DNA from: an uncultured Armatimonadota bacterium
Lineage (GTDB): Bacteria > Armatimonadota > Fimbriimonadia > Fimbriimonadales > Fimbriimonadaceae
DNA: 64,000 nt
Assembly (NCBI GenBank): GCA_903833215.1
Contig: CAILEM010000012.1
Location: forward strand, 1 to 64,000
Direction of reading: 5' to 3'
Shown: positions 15,013 through 23,752 of the stretch, piece after piece
Layout of the letters: every line of letters begins with the position of its first letter
Position numbering within the stretch: position 1 is the stretch's first letter
Program-made: the position numbers and the translations under genes
The notes under the pieces: model-generated
Seen by the model: the letters and a program-made list of their open reading frames with translations, nothing else
Told to the model about the DNA's origin: nothing
The model's database searches: none

Positions 15013-17256
15013 ATGGGTTCTGCTTTGGAGTTTAAGGATCGGCGGTGTAGACTCTCCCGCGTGCTGTGCTTGCTGTCTGCCATTGCCCTTGCTTCCTTCG
15101 GTTCTTCGGATGATCCGCTCATGGGATTTTCGCCTGAAGCAGCGAAACAACAACTCGCTACTGAAGAGAAATTCGATTCGCTTATCGTTCAGTCCGACCT
15201 TCCGATCTGGCTGAAGCAGTTTTCAGCAAAGCCGCACCACGTCGGTTCCCCTTATGGTTTGAAGAACGCTGAGTATGCTCTGAGCCTCTTCAAGCAATGG
15301 GGCTTCGATGCCGAGATCGAGCGCTTCTATGTTCTTTTTCCAAGCCCGAAAGAGCGAGTACTTGAGATGGCCGGTTACCGCGCGAAACTTCAAGAGCCAG
15401 CACTCAAAGAAGATTCCACTTCGCGGGCTCCCGGTGGATTGCAGCCATATAACGCCTATTCGCCAGATGGCGATGTGACAGCAAAGCTGGTGTATGTGAA
15501 TTACGGCATGCCCAAGGACTACGAAGTACTTGAGAGCGAGGGCATTAGCGTCAAAGGCAAGATCGTTATCAGTCGCTATGGCGGCGGATGGCGAGGGATC
15601 AAGCCGAAGGTCGCGGCGGAGCACGGCGCGATTGGCTGCCTGATCTACTCCGATCCTCGGGATGACGGATTCTATCGTGGAGATGTGTATCCCGTCGGGG
15701 GCTATCGGAATGAGAATGGTGTGCAGCGCGGATCGATTGCCGACATGCCGTTGTTCCCTGGCGATCCGCTGACTCCGGGAGAGGGTGCCTCAAAGGAAGC
15801 CAAGCGTTTGGCACTCAAGGATGCCCCAACGATTGCGAAGATACCGACGCTGCCCATCTCTTACGGCGATGCCCTCCCGCTTCTGAAGACGCTCAGAGGT
15901 CCGGTAGCTCCAGATGACTGGAGAGGTGCGTTGCCGATCACCTACCACATCGGACCTGGAGATACCGACGTCCACCTCAAACTGAAGTTCAATTGGCAGA
16001 CTGTCGAGGCCCGAGACGTTATCGCGAAAGTGAAGGGGAGCGAGTTGCCTGACGAATGGATTATTCGCGGCAACCACTACGACGGTTGGGTTCTTGGCGC
16101 CGAAGATCCTTTGAGCGGCGCCGTCGCTTTGATGGAGGAAGCAAAGGGAATTGGAGGTCTCCTCAAGACCGGTTGGCGACCCAAACGCACGATGATTTAC
16201 TGCCTGTGGGACGGCGAAGAGCCCGGCTTGCTCGGTTCGACGGAATGGGTTGAGACCCACGCCGAGGAGCTATCCAAGAAGGCAGTCGCCTACCTCAACA
16301 CCGATAGTATCGGACGAGGGTTCTTCAATGTCGGCGGTTCGCACAGCCTAGAGAAGTTCGTGAACCAAGTCGAGCGCTATGTCATCGACCCAGAGACGCA
16401 TCTCACTATCGCCGAGCGTGCGAGAGCTCAAAAGTTGGTTGGGGCATCTGCGGCTGACCGAAAGGAACTGCGCGCTAAACCCGATATGCCGATCGGAGCC
16501 CTTGGTTCTGGGTCTGACTTCAGCTCCTTCCTGCAGCATATCGGAATCGCATCATTCGATATGGGATTTGGAGGCGAGGGTGGCGGCGGTGTTTACCACT
16601 CCACTTACGACTCTTATGATTGGTACACACGTTTTGCGGACCCTAAGCTTCAGTACGGCTTTACCACCGCTCAAGTCGGTGCTCGCATCATGACTCGATT
16701 GGCCGACGCAGATGTGCTACCGTTCGAATTTTCGAACCTGGCAGAAACCATCGACAAGTACGCCAAAGAACTGCCGAAGCTCGTCGACACGATGCGCGAC
16801 GAGACCGCCGAGAAGAACCGTGAGATCCTCGATGGAACCCTGAAGGCCACTTTCGATCCACTTTTGCCAAAGGCAATGCCGAAGATCAAGGATGCTGTTC
16901 CAACCGTCGACTTCACTGTGCTAACAAAGGCTGTCGAGCGCCTGTTGTCTTCGGCCAAGAAGTATTCCGCAGTGGCAGGAAAAGCAAAGGCCTCAGTTGC
17001 TCTCGACGAAGCGTTGATGCAAACCGAGCGGTCCCTGCTGGGCTCAGGTCTTCCTCGACGCCCGTGGTATCGCCATGCGATCTATGCCCCCGGCTTCTAC
17101 ACTGGCTACGGAGTGAAGACTCTCCCCGCCATCCGCGAAGCCCTCGAAGAGCGCAATTGGTCAGAAGCAACTCAGCAGATCCCTCTGGTCGCTGCGACTT
17201 TGGATCATTTGGCCGATGCCATTGAAAAGGCCACCGCCATAGCGGCAAGAATGTAG
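15013..17256 (+). CDS. M28 glutamate carboxypeptidase II-like exported peptidase
   Basis: A large exopeptidase of about 747 residues built like human glutamate carboxypeptidase II and the transferrin receptor: a hydrophobic export segment (LCLLSAIALASFG), a protease-associated domain (about 120-320), the M28 zinc domain, and a C-terminal dimerisation domain. Both zinc sites are intact: NHYDGWVLGAEDPLSG, WDGEEPGLLGSTEW, YLNTDS, and YHSTYDSYDWY. The catalytic Glu is the first of the GEEPG pair. The frame is open from 14998 (TTG). I use the ATG at 15013; a GTG at 15061, just before the hydrophobic stretch, is also reasonable. It is likely periplasmic or surface-bound and used for peptide scavenging. 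Confidence 0.9.
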   Translation: MGSALEFKDRRCRLSRVLCLLSAIALASFGSSDDPLMGFSPEAAKQQLATEEKFDSLIVQSDLPIWLKQFSAKPHHVGSPYGLKNAEYALSLFKQWGFDAEIERFYVLFPSPKERVLEMAGYRAKLQEPALKEDSTSRAPGGLQPYNAYSPDGDVTAKLVYVNYGMPKDYEVLESEGISVKGKIVISRYGGGWRGIKPKVAAEHGAIGCLIYSDPRDDGFYRGDVYPVGGYRNENGVQRGSIADMPLFPGDPLTPGEGASKEAKRLALKDAPTIAKIPTLPISYGDALPLLKTLRGPVAPDDWRGALPITYHIGPGDTDVHLKLKFNWQTVEARDVIAKVKGSELPDEWIIRGNHYDGWVLGAEDPLSGAVALMEEAKGIGGLLKTGWRPKRTMIYCLWDGEEPGLLGSTEWVETHAEELSKKAVAYLNTDSIGRGFFNVGGSHSLEKFVNQVERYVIDPETHLTIAERARAQKLVGASAADRKELRAKPDMPIGALGSGSDFSSFLQHIGIASFDMGFGGEGGGGVYHSTYDSYDWYTRFADPKLQYGFTTAQVGARIMTRLADADVLPFEFSNLAETIDKYAKELPKLVDTMRDETAEKNREILDGTLKATFDPLLPKAMPKIKDAVPTVDFTVLTKAVERLLSSAKKYSAVAGKAKASVALDEALMQTERSLLGSGLPRRPWYRHAIYAPGFYTGYGVKTLPAIREALEERNWSEATQQIPLVAATLDHLADAIEKATAIAARM

Positions 17257-17259
17257 GGG

Positions 17260-17275
17260 CGACGCGTGCGTCGCT
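17260..17275. terminator. hairpin after M28 peptidase gene
   Basis: GCGACGC and GCGTCGC pair around a two-base GT centre four bases after the stop codon, followed by T-rich TTCTTGCTT. It is a plausible factor-independent terminator, though the loop is tight. Confidence 0.45.
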
Positions 17276-17313
17276 TCTTGCTTCCGTTGAAATTAACCAG
17301 CGTTGGGTTAGCA

Positions 17314-17508
17314 AGGCACGCCTTAATGTCAAACAGTTTTGGTATCTCAACAGCCGCCGTAGCCGCCGGATGGCATGTGCCGGCGTTCGGACCGTTCGCC
17401 AAGACCAAAAATGGGTTCAAGCCGCGAGCTGGGTGCGCGGCCAAAAACCATGCCGCGGCTACAGAACAAGACCATTCTGCCAAAACTGTTTGACATTAAG
17501 GCACGCCT
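17314..17508. mobile_element. 195-bp terminal-inverted-repeat element, copy 1
   Basis: The ends are TAATGTCAAACAGTTTTGG at the left and its exact inverse at the right. Outside these, both flanks read AGGCACGCCT in the same direction, as expected of a target-site duplication. The inside has no transposase-sized gene. A second copy at 57064-57213 is nearly identical but lacks about 45 bp near the right end, and has AGGCGTGCCT at both flanks. This is a miniature, presumably non-autonomous, element. Confidence 0.8.
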
Positions 17509-17538
17509 TTCCCCTATATCGGACCGAATATTTCTCTT

Positions 17539-17591
17539 ATTTCGCTATTTATCGAAATGTATGCTATTCTCATTTCGATGAACGGCGAAAT
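17539..17591 (+). promoter_or_regulatory. twin operator-like inverted repeats before acr3
   Basis: Two identical-format inverted repeats, ATTTCG-N8-CGAAAT, lie at 17539-17558 and 17572-17591. Their starts are 33 bases apart, about three helical turns. The arms are identical while the spacers differ. The form and position upstream of an arsenite exporter suit binding by an ArsR-family metalloregulator. No arsR gene is adjacent. Confidence 0.6.
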
Positions 17592-17651
17592 AACCCTCGT
17601 TGCCGCAATCGGTAAACGCTGGAATTCAGATAGAGCCTTTAGGAGCCACTC

Positions 17652-18713
17652 GTGAGCGAATCTGCGGCCCCACGAAAGGCACTGTCCTTTCTCGATCGAT
17701 TCCTGACACTTTGGATATTTCTGGCTATGGCGGTCGGTGTGCTCATCGGCCGATTTATTCCTGGCGTTGAGGGTGCATTGGGAAAAATGTCGGTCGGAAC
17801 AACCAACATTCCCCTCGCGATCGGCCTCATCTTGATGATGTATCCACCGCTCGCGAAGGTGCGGTACGAGCGACTTCCAGAGGTGTTTCGAAACAAGAAG
17901 CTGCTGGGGATTTCGCTTCTTCAGAACTGGGTCGTTGGCCCGGTCCTAATGTTCACGCTTGCCGTGCTGTTACTCCCCGACAAGCCTGAATACATGGCGG
18001 GTCTCATCCTTGTCGGATTGGCGCGCTGCATCGCCATGGTGCTCGTGTGGAATAACCTCGCCGATGGTGACAATGACTACGCGGCCGGTCTGGTCGCCTT
18101 CAACAGCATTTTCCAGGTCCTCTTCTTCGGCGTCTATGCATGGTTCTTCATGACGGTGCTGCCTCCACTGTTTGGCCTCACTTCTACCGCGGTGCACGTT
18201 TCCGTTGGTGAGATATTCAAGAGCGTGATGGTCTACCTTGGCATCCCGTTCTTCGGTGGGATGTTCACGCGTATCATCGCGCTACGCACCAAGGGCGCGG
18301 ATTGGTACGAAAAGGAGTTTCTGCCTCGAATTGGGCCAATCACGCTCATTGCTTTGCTCGCCACGATCGTTGTGATGTTTAGCCTTCAGGGCCGTGTGAT
18401 CGTGGGCCAGCCACTCGATGTTATTCGAATCGCGATCCCGCTTTGTATCTATTTCGCCGTGATGTTCTTTACGAGCATGGCGATGGCAAAACGAGCCGGC
18501 TCCGACTACGAACGTGCGGCGACACTTGCCTTTACTGCCTCTGGCAACAACTTCGAGCTCGCAATCGCTGTCGCCGTCGCCGTGTTTGGCATCAAGTCCG
18601 GCCAAGCACTCGCCGCCGTCGTCGGCCCTCTCGTCGAGGTCCCTGCTTTGATTACGCTCGTGACCGTGTCGTTGACTCTCGGCAGGAAATGGTGGGGACG
18701 GGAAAGGGCCTAA
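17652..18713 (+). CDS. acr3: ACR3-family arsenite efflux transporter
   Basis: An inner-membrane arsenite/H+ exporter of 353 residues with about ten membrane helices, the usual size. Conserved ACR3 text includes [32 protein letters not shown] (with the essential Cys of the family), [16 protein letters not shown], and [17 protein letters not shown]. The start is a GTG with AGGAG six bases ahead. Twin inverted repeats upstream suggest arsenic-responsive repression. No arsR, arsC or arsM gene is next to it. metG follows 39 bases later and may have its own promoter. Confidence 0.95.
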   Translation: MSESAAPRKALSFLDRFLTLWIFLAMAVGVLIGRFIPGVEGALGKMSVGTTNIPLAIGLILMMYPPLAKVRYERLPEVFRNKKLLGISLLQNWVVGPVLMFTLAVLLLPDKPEYMAGLILVGLARCIAMVLVWNNLADGDNDYAAGLVAFNSIFQVLFFGVYAWFFMTVLPPLFGLTSTAVHVSVGEIFKSVMVYLGIPFFGGMFTRIIALRTKGADWYEKEFLPRIGPITLIALLATIVVMFSLQGRVIVGQPLDVIRIAIPLCIYFAVMFFTSMAMAKRAGSDYERAATLAFTASGNNFELAIAVAVAVFGIKSGQALAAVVGPLVEVPALITLVTVSLTLGRKWWGRERA

Positions 18714-18752
18714 GAGTTAGTTGAGATCGCATCCCAAGTAAACTCTAGGCTC

Positions 18753-20687
18753 ATGTCTAAGAAGTACACGATCACTACGCCGATCTATTACGTGAACTCT
18801 GTGCCGCATATCGGTACGGCACTCACGACGCTGGCCGCGGACGTCACGTCCCGCTACCAGAAGATACGTGGACGCGATGTGTTCTTCCTCACCGGCACCG
18901 ACGAGAACGGACTCAAGGTGAAAGAGGCTGCCGAGAAGGCGGGCAAGAGCCCGATGGACTTCGTCGACGAGATTTCCAGCAAATTCAAGGAGATTTGGCC
19001 CGGGCTGTACATCGAGTTTGATGACTTCATCCGTACGACGGAACCACGTCACCGCGAGGCAGTGCAGGCGTTTTTCAGCATTCTTCAGGAGAAGGGGCAC
19101 ATCTATTCAGGCTCATATGAGGGATGGTACGACGTCTCGAGTGAGACCTTTTTCAAAGAGTCCGACCTCGTGGATGGACTGAGTCCGGACGGCAACGAAG
19201 TGCGTTGGGTGAAGGAAGACAACTACTTCTTCCGCATGAGCGCCTTCCAGGAGCCGTTGCTGGCCCATATCGAGGCGAACCCGAACTTCATCCTGCCCGA
19301 GAGCCGTAAGAATGAGGTCCTATCCTTCATCAAACAGGGCCTTCGAGATGTCTGCATTTCGCGTGCCAATCCCGGCTGGGGCATTCCCGTTCCCGGCGAT
19401 GACAGCCAGGTCGTCTATGTGTGGTTCGATGCGCTGATCAACTATGTCGCTGCAACGGGTTGGCCGAATCCAGGGTGGGAGAGCCGATGGCCTGCTGAAG
19501 TGCAGTGGATGGGCAAGGACATACTCACTCGCTTCCATGCGACGCTGTGGCCCGCCATGTTGATGGGGGTTGAACTGCCATTGCCAGAAGCTCTCGTCGG
19601 CCACGCATGGCTGATGTCCGGTACCGAAAAGATCTCCAAGTCGAAGGGTAACGTCGTGGCTCCGCTCGACGTTGCCACCAGCCTTGCCACACGGGCAGGT
19701 TGCACACCCGAGGTCGCCATCGATGCCGTTCGCTATTACATGGCATCGGTGATGCCGATGGATACCGACGCGACTTACACCCACGACGAGTTTGACCGGC
19801 TGTACAACACTGACCTCGCCAATGATCTTGGCAATGCCCTCAACCGAAGTTTGGCGATGAGCCATAAGTTCGTGGATGGCGTGATTCCGGGTGGAGTGGT
19901 AGAAACTGACGCAGCTCAGGCCATCGACGACGCCAAAGCCAAGTTTGACAAGGCGATGGTAACGTTCCGCGTCGATCATGCTGCCGATGCCGCGCTAAGC
20001 GTGGTTCGGTTCCTCAACAAGTACATCGACACCCGAGCACCCTGGGCACTCGCCAAGAACAGCGACCCTGCACTGCACGCGGTGCTTCGCTCAATGCTGC
20101 TGTGCCTGCGGACTGCCGAGGGCCTGATTCGTCCGATCATGCCGAAGACTGCCGATGCGATTGCCGCACAACTTGGGTTGCCTAGTCTCACCATTTGGGA
20201 TGCCATTGGCTCGGAAGAGTCACTGCCTGCTGGCGTCAAGGTGTCGCTGCCTCAGCCCATTTTCCCCCGCCTCGATTTAACCAAGAAACAAGAACCGAAA
20301 AAGATGGATACCCCTAAGCCTCAACCCGCCCCAACCCCCGCCCCAGCACCAGAAGTACCGACCGAAATCACGATCGATGATTTCGCGAAAGTGAAGCTGA
20401 AGGTCGGACGCGTTTTGGAGGCCGAGCCACTTGAAGGTTCCGACAAGTTGATGAAGCTCCAGGTGGTCATCGGCGAAGAGAAGCGACAGATCGTCGCTGG
20501 CATTCGAAAGAATTACACCGCTGAAGACCTCATCGGTCGCCAGGTCATTGTCTGCGTCAACCTCAAGCCTGCCAAGCTCCGAGGCACCGAGAGCCAAGGC
20601 ATGCTCCTCGCCGCCACCGATACCGACGGAGGCGCAATCCTACTCCAACCCGACCGCGAAGCCCCCGAAGGCACCGGCGTCCGCTAG
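18753..20687 (+). CDS. metG: methionyl-tRNA synthetase with C-terminal tRNA-binding domain
   Basis: Charges tRNA-Met with methionine; 644 residues. The class I signatures are PHIGTA (18-23) and KISKSKG (293-299). The connective region lacks the four-cysteine zinc knuckle, so it is the short-insert type found in many bacteria and mitochondria. After the anticodon-binding helices comes a Lys/Pro/Ala-rich linker (about 505-535), then a Trbp111/EMAPII-like domain (about 537-644: DFAKVKLKVGRVLEAEPLEG, RQIVAGIRKNY) that supports dimerisation and tRNA binding. Nothing looks damaged. Confidence 0.97.
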   Translation: MSKKYTITTPIYYVNSVPHIGTALTTLAADVTSRYQKIRGRDVFFLTGTDENGLKVKEAAEKAGKSPMDFVDEISSKFKEIWPGLYIEFDDFIRTTEPRHREAVQAFFSILQEKGHIYSGSYEGWYDVSSETFFKESDLVDGLSPDGNEVRWVKEDNYFFRMSAFQEPLLAHIEANPNFILPESRKNEVLSFIKQGLRDVCISRANPGWGIPVPGDDSQVVYVWFDALINYVAATGWPNPGWESRWPAEVQWMGKDILTRFHATLWPAMLMGVELPLPEALVGHAWLMSGTEKISKSKGNVVAPLDVATSLATRAGCTPEVAIDAVRYYMASVMPMDTDATYTHDEFDRLYNTDLANDLGNALNRSLAMSHKFVDGVIPGGVVETDAAQAIDDAKAKFDKAMVTFRVDHAADAALSVVRFLNKYIDTRAPWALAKNSDPALHAVLRSMLLCLRTAEGLIRPIMPKTADAIAAQLGLPSLTIWDAIGSEESLPAGVKVSLPQPIFPRLDLTKKQEPKKMDTPKPQPAPTPAPAPEVPTEITIDDFAKVKLKVGRVLEAEPLEGSDKLMKLQVVIGEEKRQIVAGIRKNYTAEDLIGRQVIVCVNLKPAKLRGTESQGMLLAATDTDGGAILLQPDREAPEGTGVR

Positions 20688-20691
20688 GCCG

Positions 20692-20874
20692 GCGCCCACA
20701 ATGCACCCTGTAGTCGGCGGTGATCGTACCGACGAACGGCAGGACGAACTCGACTGAAACTTGCATCTATCGACAAGAAAACCCACAGACGGGTGTTAGG
20801 CTCGCGCCCACACTGCACCCTGTAGCCGGCGGTGATCGTACCGACGAACGGCAGGACGGATTTGACTGAAACTT
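20692..20874. repeat. two 71-bp direct repeats behind metG
   Basis: 20692-20762 is repeated at 20804-20874, a 112-bp period, with only a few differences. Each copy holds a short inverted pair (TCGG or CCGG to CCGA around GTGATCGTA). The first begins within five bases of the metG stop. A fragment of another dispersed family, CTCCCCTTGCAGGGG, occurs at 21057-21095. I see no real gene in 20688-21417. Confidence 0.7.
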
Positions 20875-21417
20875 CGGTGCGACACGTGCCAATTCTGGTC
20901 GGCAACCGCCCACGGAGATGCTGGAATTTCGATTCCACAGGAGCATTGCGCCGATGGTCCCCTCGCTCACGCTCATGTGATAGAGTGTCGGATGCAATAC
21001 GGATCACTCAGTGTCTTTTACCTCAGCTTATGACAGCCGAAATGGCGGATTGGGTTCCTTCTCCCCTTGCAGGGGCAGAAGGTCAGGATGAGGGGTCAGC
21101 GATGAACGGTGTCGACGCAGTCGGCACGTCCTTGTTGCATTCGGCATCACAGTCAAAGTCTGACTTTCGTCTTTCAGGTTCTCACCAAAACTTTGGAGTT
21201 CTTCCATCCGTTGAATCGAAAGGGTTGAGGATAACGCATAGGCGAGAACTTCAATTCGAGTTGTTTTCCGGAAGAGACTATGGAGGCTGAAATCACCTTG
21301 GATCCTGCAGAACAAAGCAAAGCCGAAAGTCCAAGAAGCAACTGAGCCACAGGCACGTGAAGTGAGCCCATAACCCCACACCGTTAGATGGCTTTAGGCT
21401 GTCAGAATTGACGATGG

Positions 21418-21690
21418 TCACGACTCCGTGGCCACTAGGATGGAAGCACCGACGACGTTGGCGTATCGAAAAAGTAGCATGTACCCAGGCTTGCGGGTGC
21501 CATTTTCAATTTGGGCAATGTACGGTTGTGAGACGTGTAGCGCTTCCGCAACTTCTTTTTGTGTAAGGTTCGCGTTTTGGCGGGCGCGAACCAACGCCAA
21601 CAGCGCTGATTCCGCTTCGTAAGCTGCCTTGAATTCAGGCGATCTCTCGCATTCGATCGCAATATGTCGGTCTAGATCATCCATTCTCAT
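21418..21690 (-). CDS. Xre-family antitoxin
   Basis: A protein of 90 residues with an Xre helix-turn-helix (NLTQKEVAEALHVSQPYIAQ then ENGTRKPGYMLLFRYANVVG). The N-terminal 35 residues (DLDRHIAIECERSPEFKAAYEAE) match the head of antitoxins that pair with RelE/HigB toxins. The gene is complete. It overlaps by 14 bases the 3' end of what looks like a broken toxin gene, so it may now be an orphan regulator or antitoxin. Confidence 0.82.
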   Translation of the reverse strand: MRMDDLDRHIAIECERSPEFKAAYEAESALLALVRARQNANLTQKEVAEALHVSQPYIAQIENGTRKPGYMLLFRYANVVGASILVATES

Positions 21691-21951
21691 CTTTCCTACG
21701 CTTGTATTCAGTCATTCTCGTTCGCGCCCGTTCCAAAACACTTTGGGGCACGTTCTGGCTTTCCTTCTTGTATACGGTCAGCACTACCAGCCGTTCGAAG
21801 CCTGCCGCCCGCTCGACGGCAAAGAATATCAGTCGCCCCTGATAGGCGGGTTTGATGTGTCGCAGATCGACACAGGCACTCATGGAATGTACAGGCCCTT
21901 CCGTGCCAGGACCATGACGACGTCTCTGCCCCAATATAAGGTGAAGTTCAA
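21677..21951 (-). pseudogene. frameshifted RelE/HigB-like toxin remnant
   Basis: The downstream frame, beginning at an ATG at 21883, encodes the C-terminal part of a PF05973-type toxin: DLRHIKPAYQGRLIFFAVER, then VVLTVYKKESQNVP and RARTRMTEY. The upstream part of the family pattern is in another frame (from about 21951: YWGRDVVMVLARKGLYIP), which ends in TGA at 21882-21880. A single frame change within CCATGAG would join them. As it stands the toxin lacks its N-terminal half. The frame of the C-terminal part is also open back to 21934, but those residues do not fit the family. Confidence 0.55.
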
Positions 21952-22049
21952 AACGAAGATCGAGCTAAATATGTGATGAGTGTTGAATGCTCACTACCCT
22001 TAGGAAATCGGAAACGCGAGAATGAATTGAACTGTCAGAAAGGAACACC

Positions 22050-22331
22050 ATGCGGCTTGAAGTGACAATTCCCGATCAGCTATACAGCGGGGCCCAACGC
22101 GCCGTTGCCGCTAGTGGATTCGACAGCATAGATTCTTACCTCACTGACCTCATTAGCCATGACGTGCAGCCAGGAACCGACAATCATGATTGCGTCTTCA
22201 CCGGTGAGGTAGCCGCAGACCTGCACGTGGCTGCAGCAGCTGCCCGGACCGGCAAAAACGTCAGCATTGATGAGTTCAGGGCTGAAGCCAAACTAAAAAA
22301 CGAAGCATGGCAAGCAAACCACCCAGGCTAA
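22050..22331 (+). CDS. ParD/VapB-like antitoxin
   Basis: A protein of 93 residues. The N-terminus has a ribbon-helix-helix-like pattern (MRLEVTIPDQLYSGAQRAVA, then FDSIDSYLTDLI). The C-terminus (TGKNVSIDEFRAEAKLKNEA) resembles the toxin-binding tail of antitoxins partnered with ParE. A good AGGAAC ribosome site precedes it. The short frame that overlaps its end by 25 bases appears to be an internally deleted ParE, so this may be an orphan antitoxin. Confidence 0.65.
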   Translation: MRLEVTIPDQLYSGAQRAVAASGFDSIDSYLTDLISHDVQPGTDNHDCVFTGEVAADLHVAAAAARTGKNVSIDEFRAEAKLKNEAWQANHPG

Positions 22332-22480
22332 AAGTTAGCCTTCGCCCACGCCCGGTCCCACGTGCAAGCCAGTATCAGTACATCACTGCCAAAAAGTCGA
22401 GTGGCGGCCATGGTCATTACGTGATTTATCAAGTTCACATCAACGTCGTAGAAATCTTGCGCCTGCTTCATACGCGCTGA
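22307..22480 (+). pseudogene. internally deleted ParE-like toxin
   Basis: A 57-residue frame overlapping the antitoxin gene. Its start (LKVSLRPRPVPRASQYQYIT) fits the first strand and helix of ParE toxins. Its end (HYVIYQVHINVVEILRLLHTR) fits their last strands, where full-length members read close to YLIFYR...VEILRVLHGAR. About 40 central residues that form the helical hairpin and core strands are missing, so the toxin is very probably inactive. It could still bind the antitoxin, but that is speculation. Nothing else is visible in 22481-22888. Confidence 0.55.
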
Positions 22481-22888
22481 GACTGGCAGAATAGGTTTTT
22501 GAAGGGCGAACAGTGACCACGTCCGCCAAAAACTCAGCAGACCCCAGAACACAGTGGCATTCTATTTGTCAACGAAATGTGGGATCCACGTAGGAACAGA
22601 TGAGCATAGTCCTAAACGGGTGTCCAATCTGCCACCACCAACGAATAAAGTGCCCAAGTAGCACCTGACCGCGGTCGAACCATTTCGAGATAGTCACGTG
22701 TATTTGGCATTTTTCACCATAGGCACGCGCCTCAGAATGCGCCTCACATCACTTCTGAAGGTGAAAGAATCCGTCAAGATCCACCTATCCCAGCAATACT
22801 ACCGCTTCGCGTACCATCTAGAAGTCTGTAACATGAATCGCAGTGCACATGGCAAATTATAAGTGCCTGCTGCCTCAGGAAAAATCCC

Positions 22889-23167
22889 ATGAAGAGTCAA
22901 TTTGCTCGACTAATCGCCCTTTGCTCAAGCTTAGCGTTTGCTGCCACGGCAGCCGTGGCTGCAGCTCCCTTTCTCACGGCAGCCAATTGGCCGCCCTGTT
23001 CAATTTCCAACCCTAACAATTGTGGTTTGACACCAGGTGCCAGTGGTCCTACGCAGTGCTATAACTGTTGTGCTACCCAATGCGGCGGTAGTGCGGCATG
23101 CCGGTCCTGCTGCACTCAACGTGGCGTAAAGGGCGCGCCGCTGTGCGCAATGCCAACTGTACGCTAG
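22889..23167 (+). CDS. secreted cysteine-rich small protein
   Basis: A precursor of 92 residues with a signal peptide (charged start, hydrophobic core 8-25, Ala-rich cleavage region near 26). The mature part, about 66 residues, holds ten cysteines spaced C-x7-C-x11-C-x2-CC-x3-C-x5-C-x2-CC-x10-C, enough for five disulfides, and a single tyrosine between Cys3 and Cys4. The two CxxCC blocks look like an internal duplication. AGGAAAA precedes the ATG. I do not recognise the family. It heads a closely spaced gene row with a membrane protein and a DsbA-like oxidoreductase. A metal-binding role is the main alternative to a disulfide-rich peptide. Confidence 0.65.
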   Translation: MKSQFARLIALCSSLAFAATAAVAAAPFLTAANWPPCSISNPNNCGLTPGASGPTQCYNCCATQCGGSAACRSCCTQRGVKGAPLCAMPTVR

Positions 23168-23200
23168 GCAAGTCAGAGCCTGCAGACAGTCAGACTCGGG

Positions 23201-23713
23201 ATGATGAAACGAATAGCTACTATCGCAATCGTACTCGCCTCGTCAATACTTAGCGGGTACGTTGCGTGGCGTATTTTTGGTCCCAAGCCTAAAGTGCTTG
23301 ACACTTACGGCGACATGGGGGCAGATATGGGCTTTGACCGTGTGTGGTTTCGGAAGGTAGGAGACATTATTCATCGTGCAAGTACAGATCAATGCCGCGA
23401 GATCTCGTCTAGCGACTATGATGACGTATACAAGCTTCTCAAGTCCGATCATGAACTCGCGCAGTTGCAGGCGCTGTTGATTCTTGGGAGCTGCCCTCCA
23501 TCCGATAAGGCCACTTGGTATCCCAGAATTCATACCCTCAATCGAAAGACGCTTGATCCGGGATTAAAATTGAGCACCTTCGGCACCCTCTGGAACTTGG
23601 ACTTAAGCAAACACGGCGAGATACGTGAGGAGGCAAGGGCTAGCAATCTGCCTGGAGTTGCGGATGCGGTAACCCGCTGGCCTGACAGACGGCTCACGAA
23701 TAACGATCACTAG
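23201..23713 (+). CDS. membrane-anchored protein, unknown function
   Basis: A protein of 170 residues with an N-terminal hydrophobic anchor (about 5-25) and no lipobox, so probably held in the inner membrane facing outward. The rest is soluble, with three cysteines, and mainly helical (YDDVYKLLKSDHELAQLQALLILG, then SCPPSDKATWYPRIHTL), loosely like a HEAT-type helical pair. It begins 33 bases after the cysteine-rich gene and ends 39 bases before the oxidoreductase gene, which suggests one transcript. No function can be assigned. Confidence 0.6.
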   Translation: MMKRIATIAIVLASSILSGYVAWRIFGPKPKVLDTYGDMGADMGFDRVWFRKVGDIIHRASTDQCREISSSDYDDVYKLLKSDHELAQLQALLILGSCPPSDKATWYPRIHTLNRKTLDPGLKLSTFGTLWNLDLSKHGEIREEARASNLPGVADAVTRWPDRRLTNNDH

Positions 23714-23752
23714 GGAGATGAAAAACGCCTGTACCCTAATCAGGAGCCTGCA

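Noticed and set aside
17578-17655. 25-codon leader frame whose TGA overlaps the acr3 GTG
   Set aside because: Its ATG lies inside the second operator repeat and has no ribosome site, and the peptide has no leader-like pattern; probably chance.
19320-19979. 219-codon minus-strand frame
   Set aside because: Antisense to metG; no motif.
20832-21290. 152-codon plus-strand frame
   Set aside because: Begins in the 71-bp repeat and crosses a dispersed repeat fragment; reads as random Arg/Ser-rich text.
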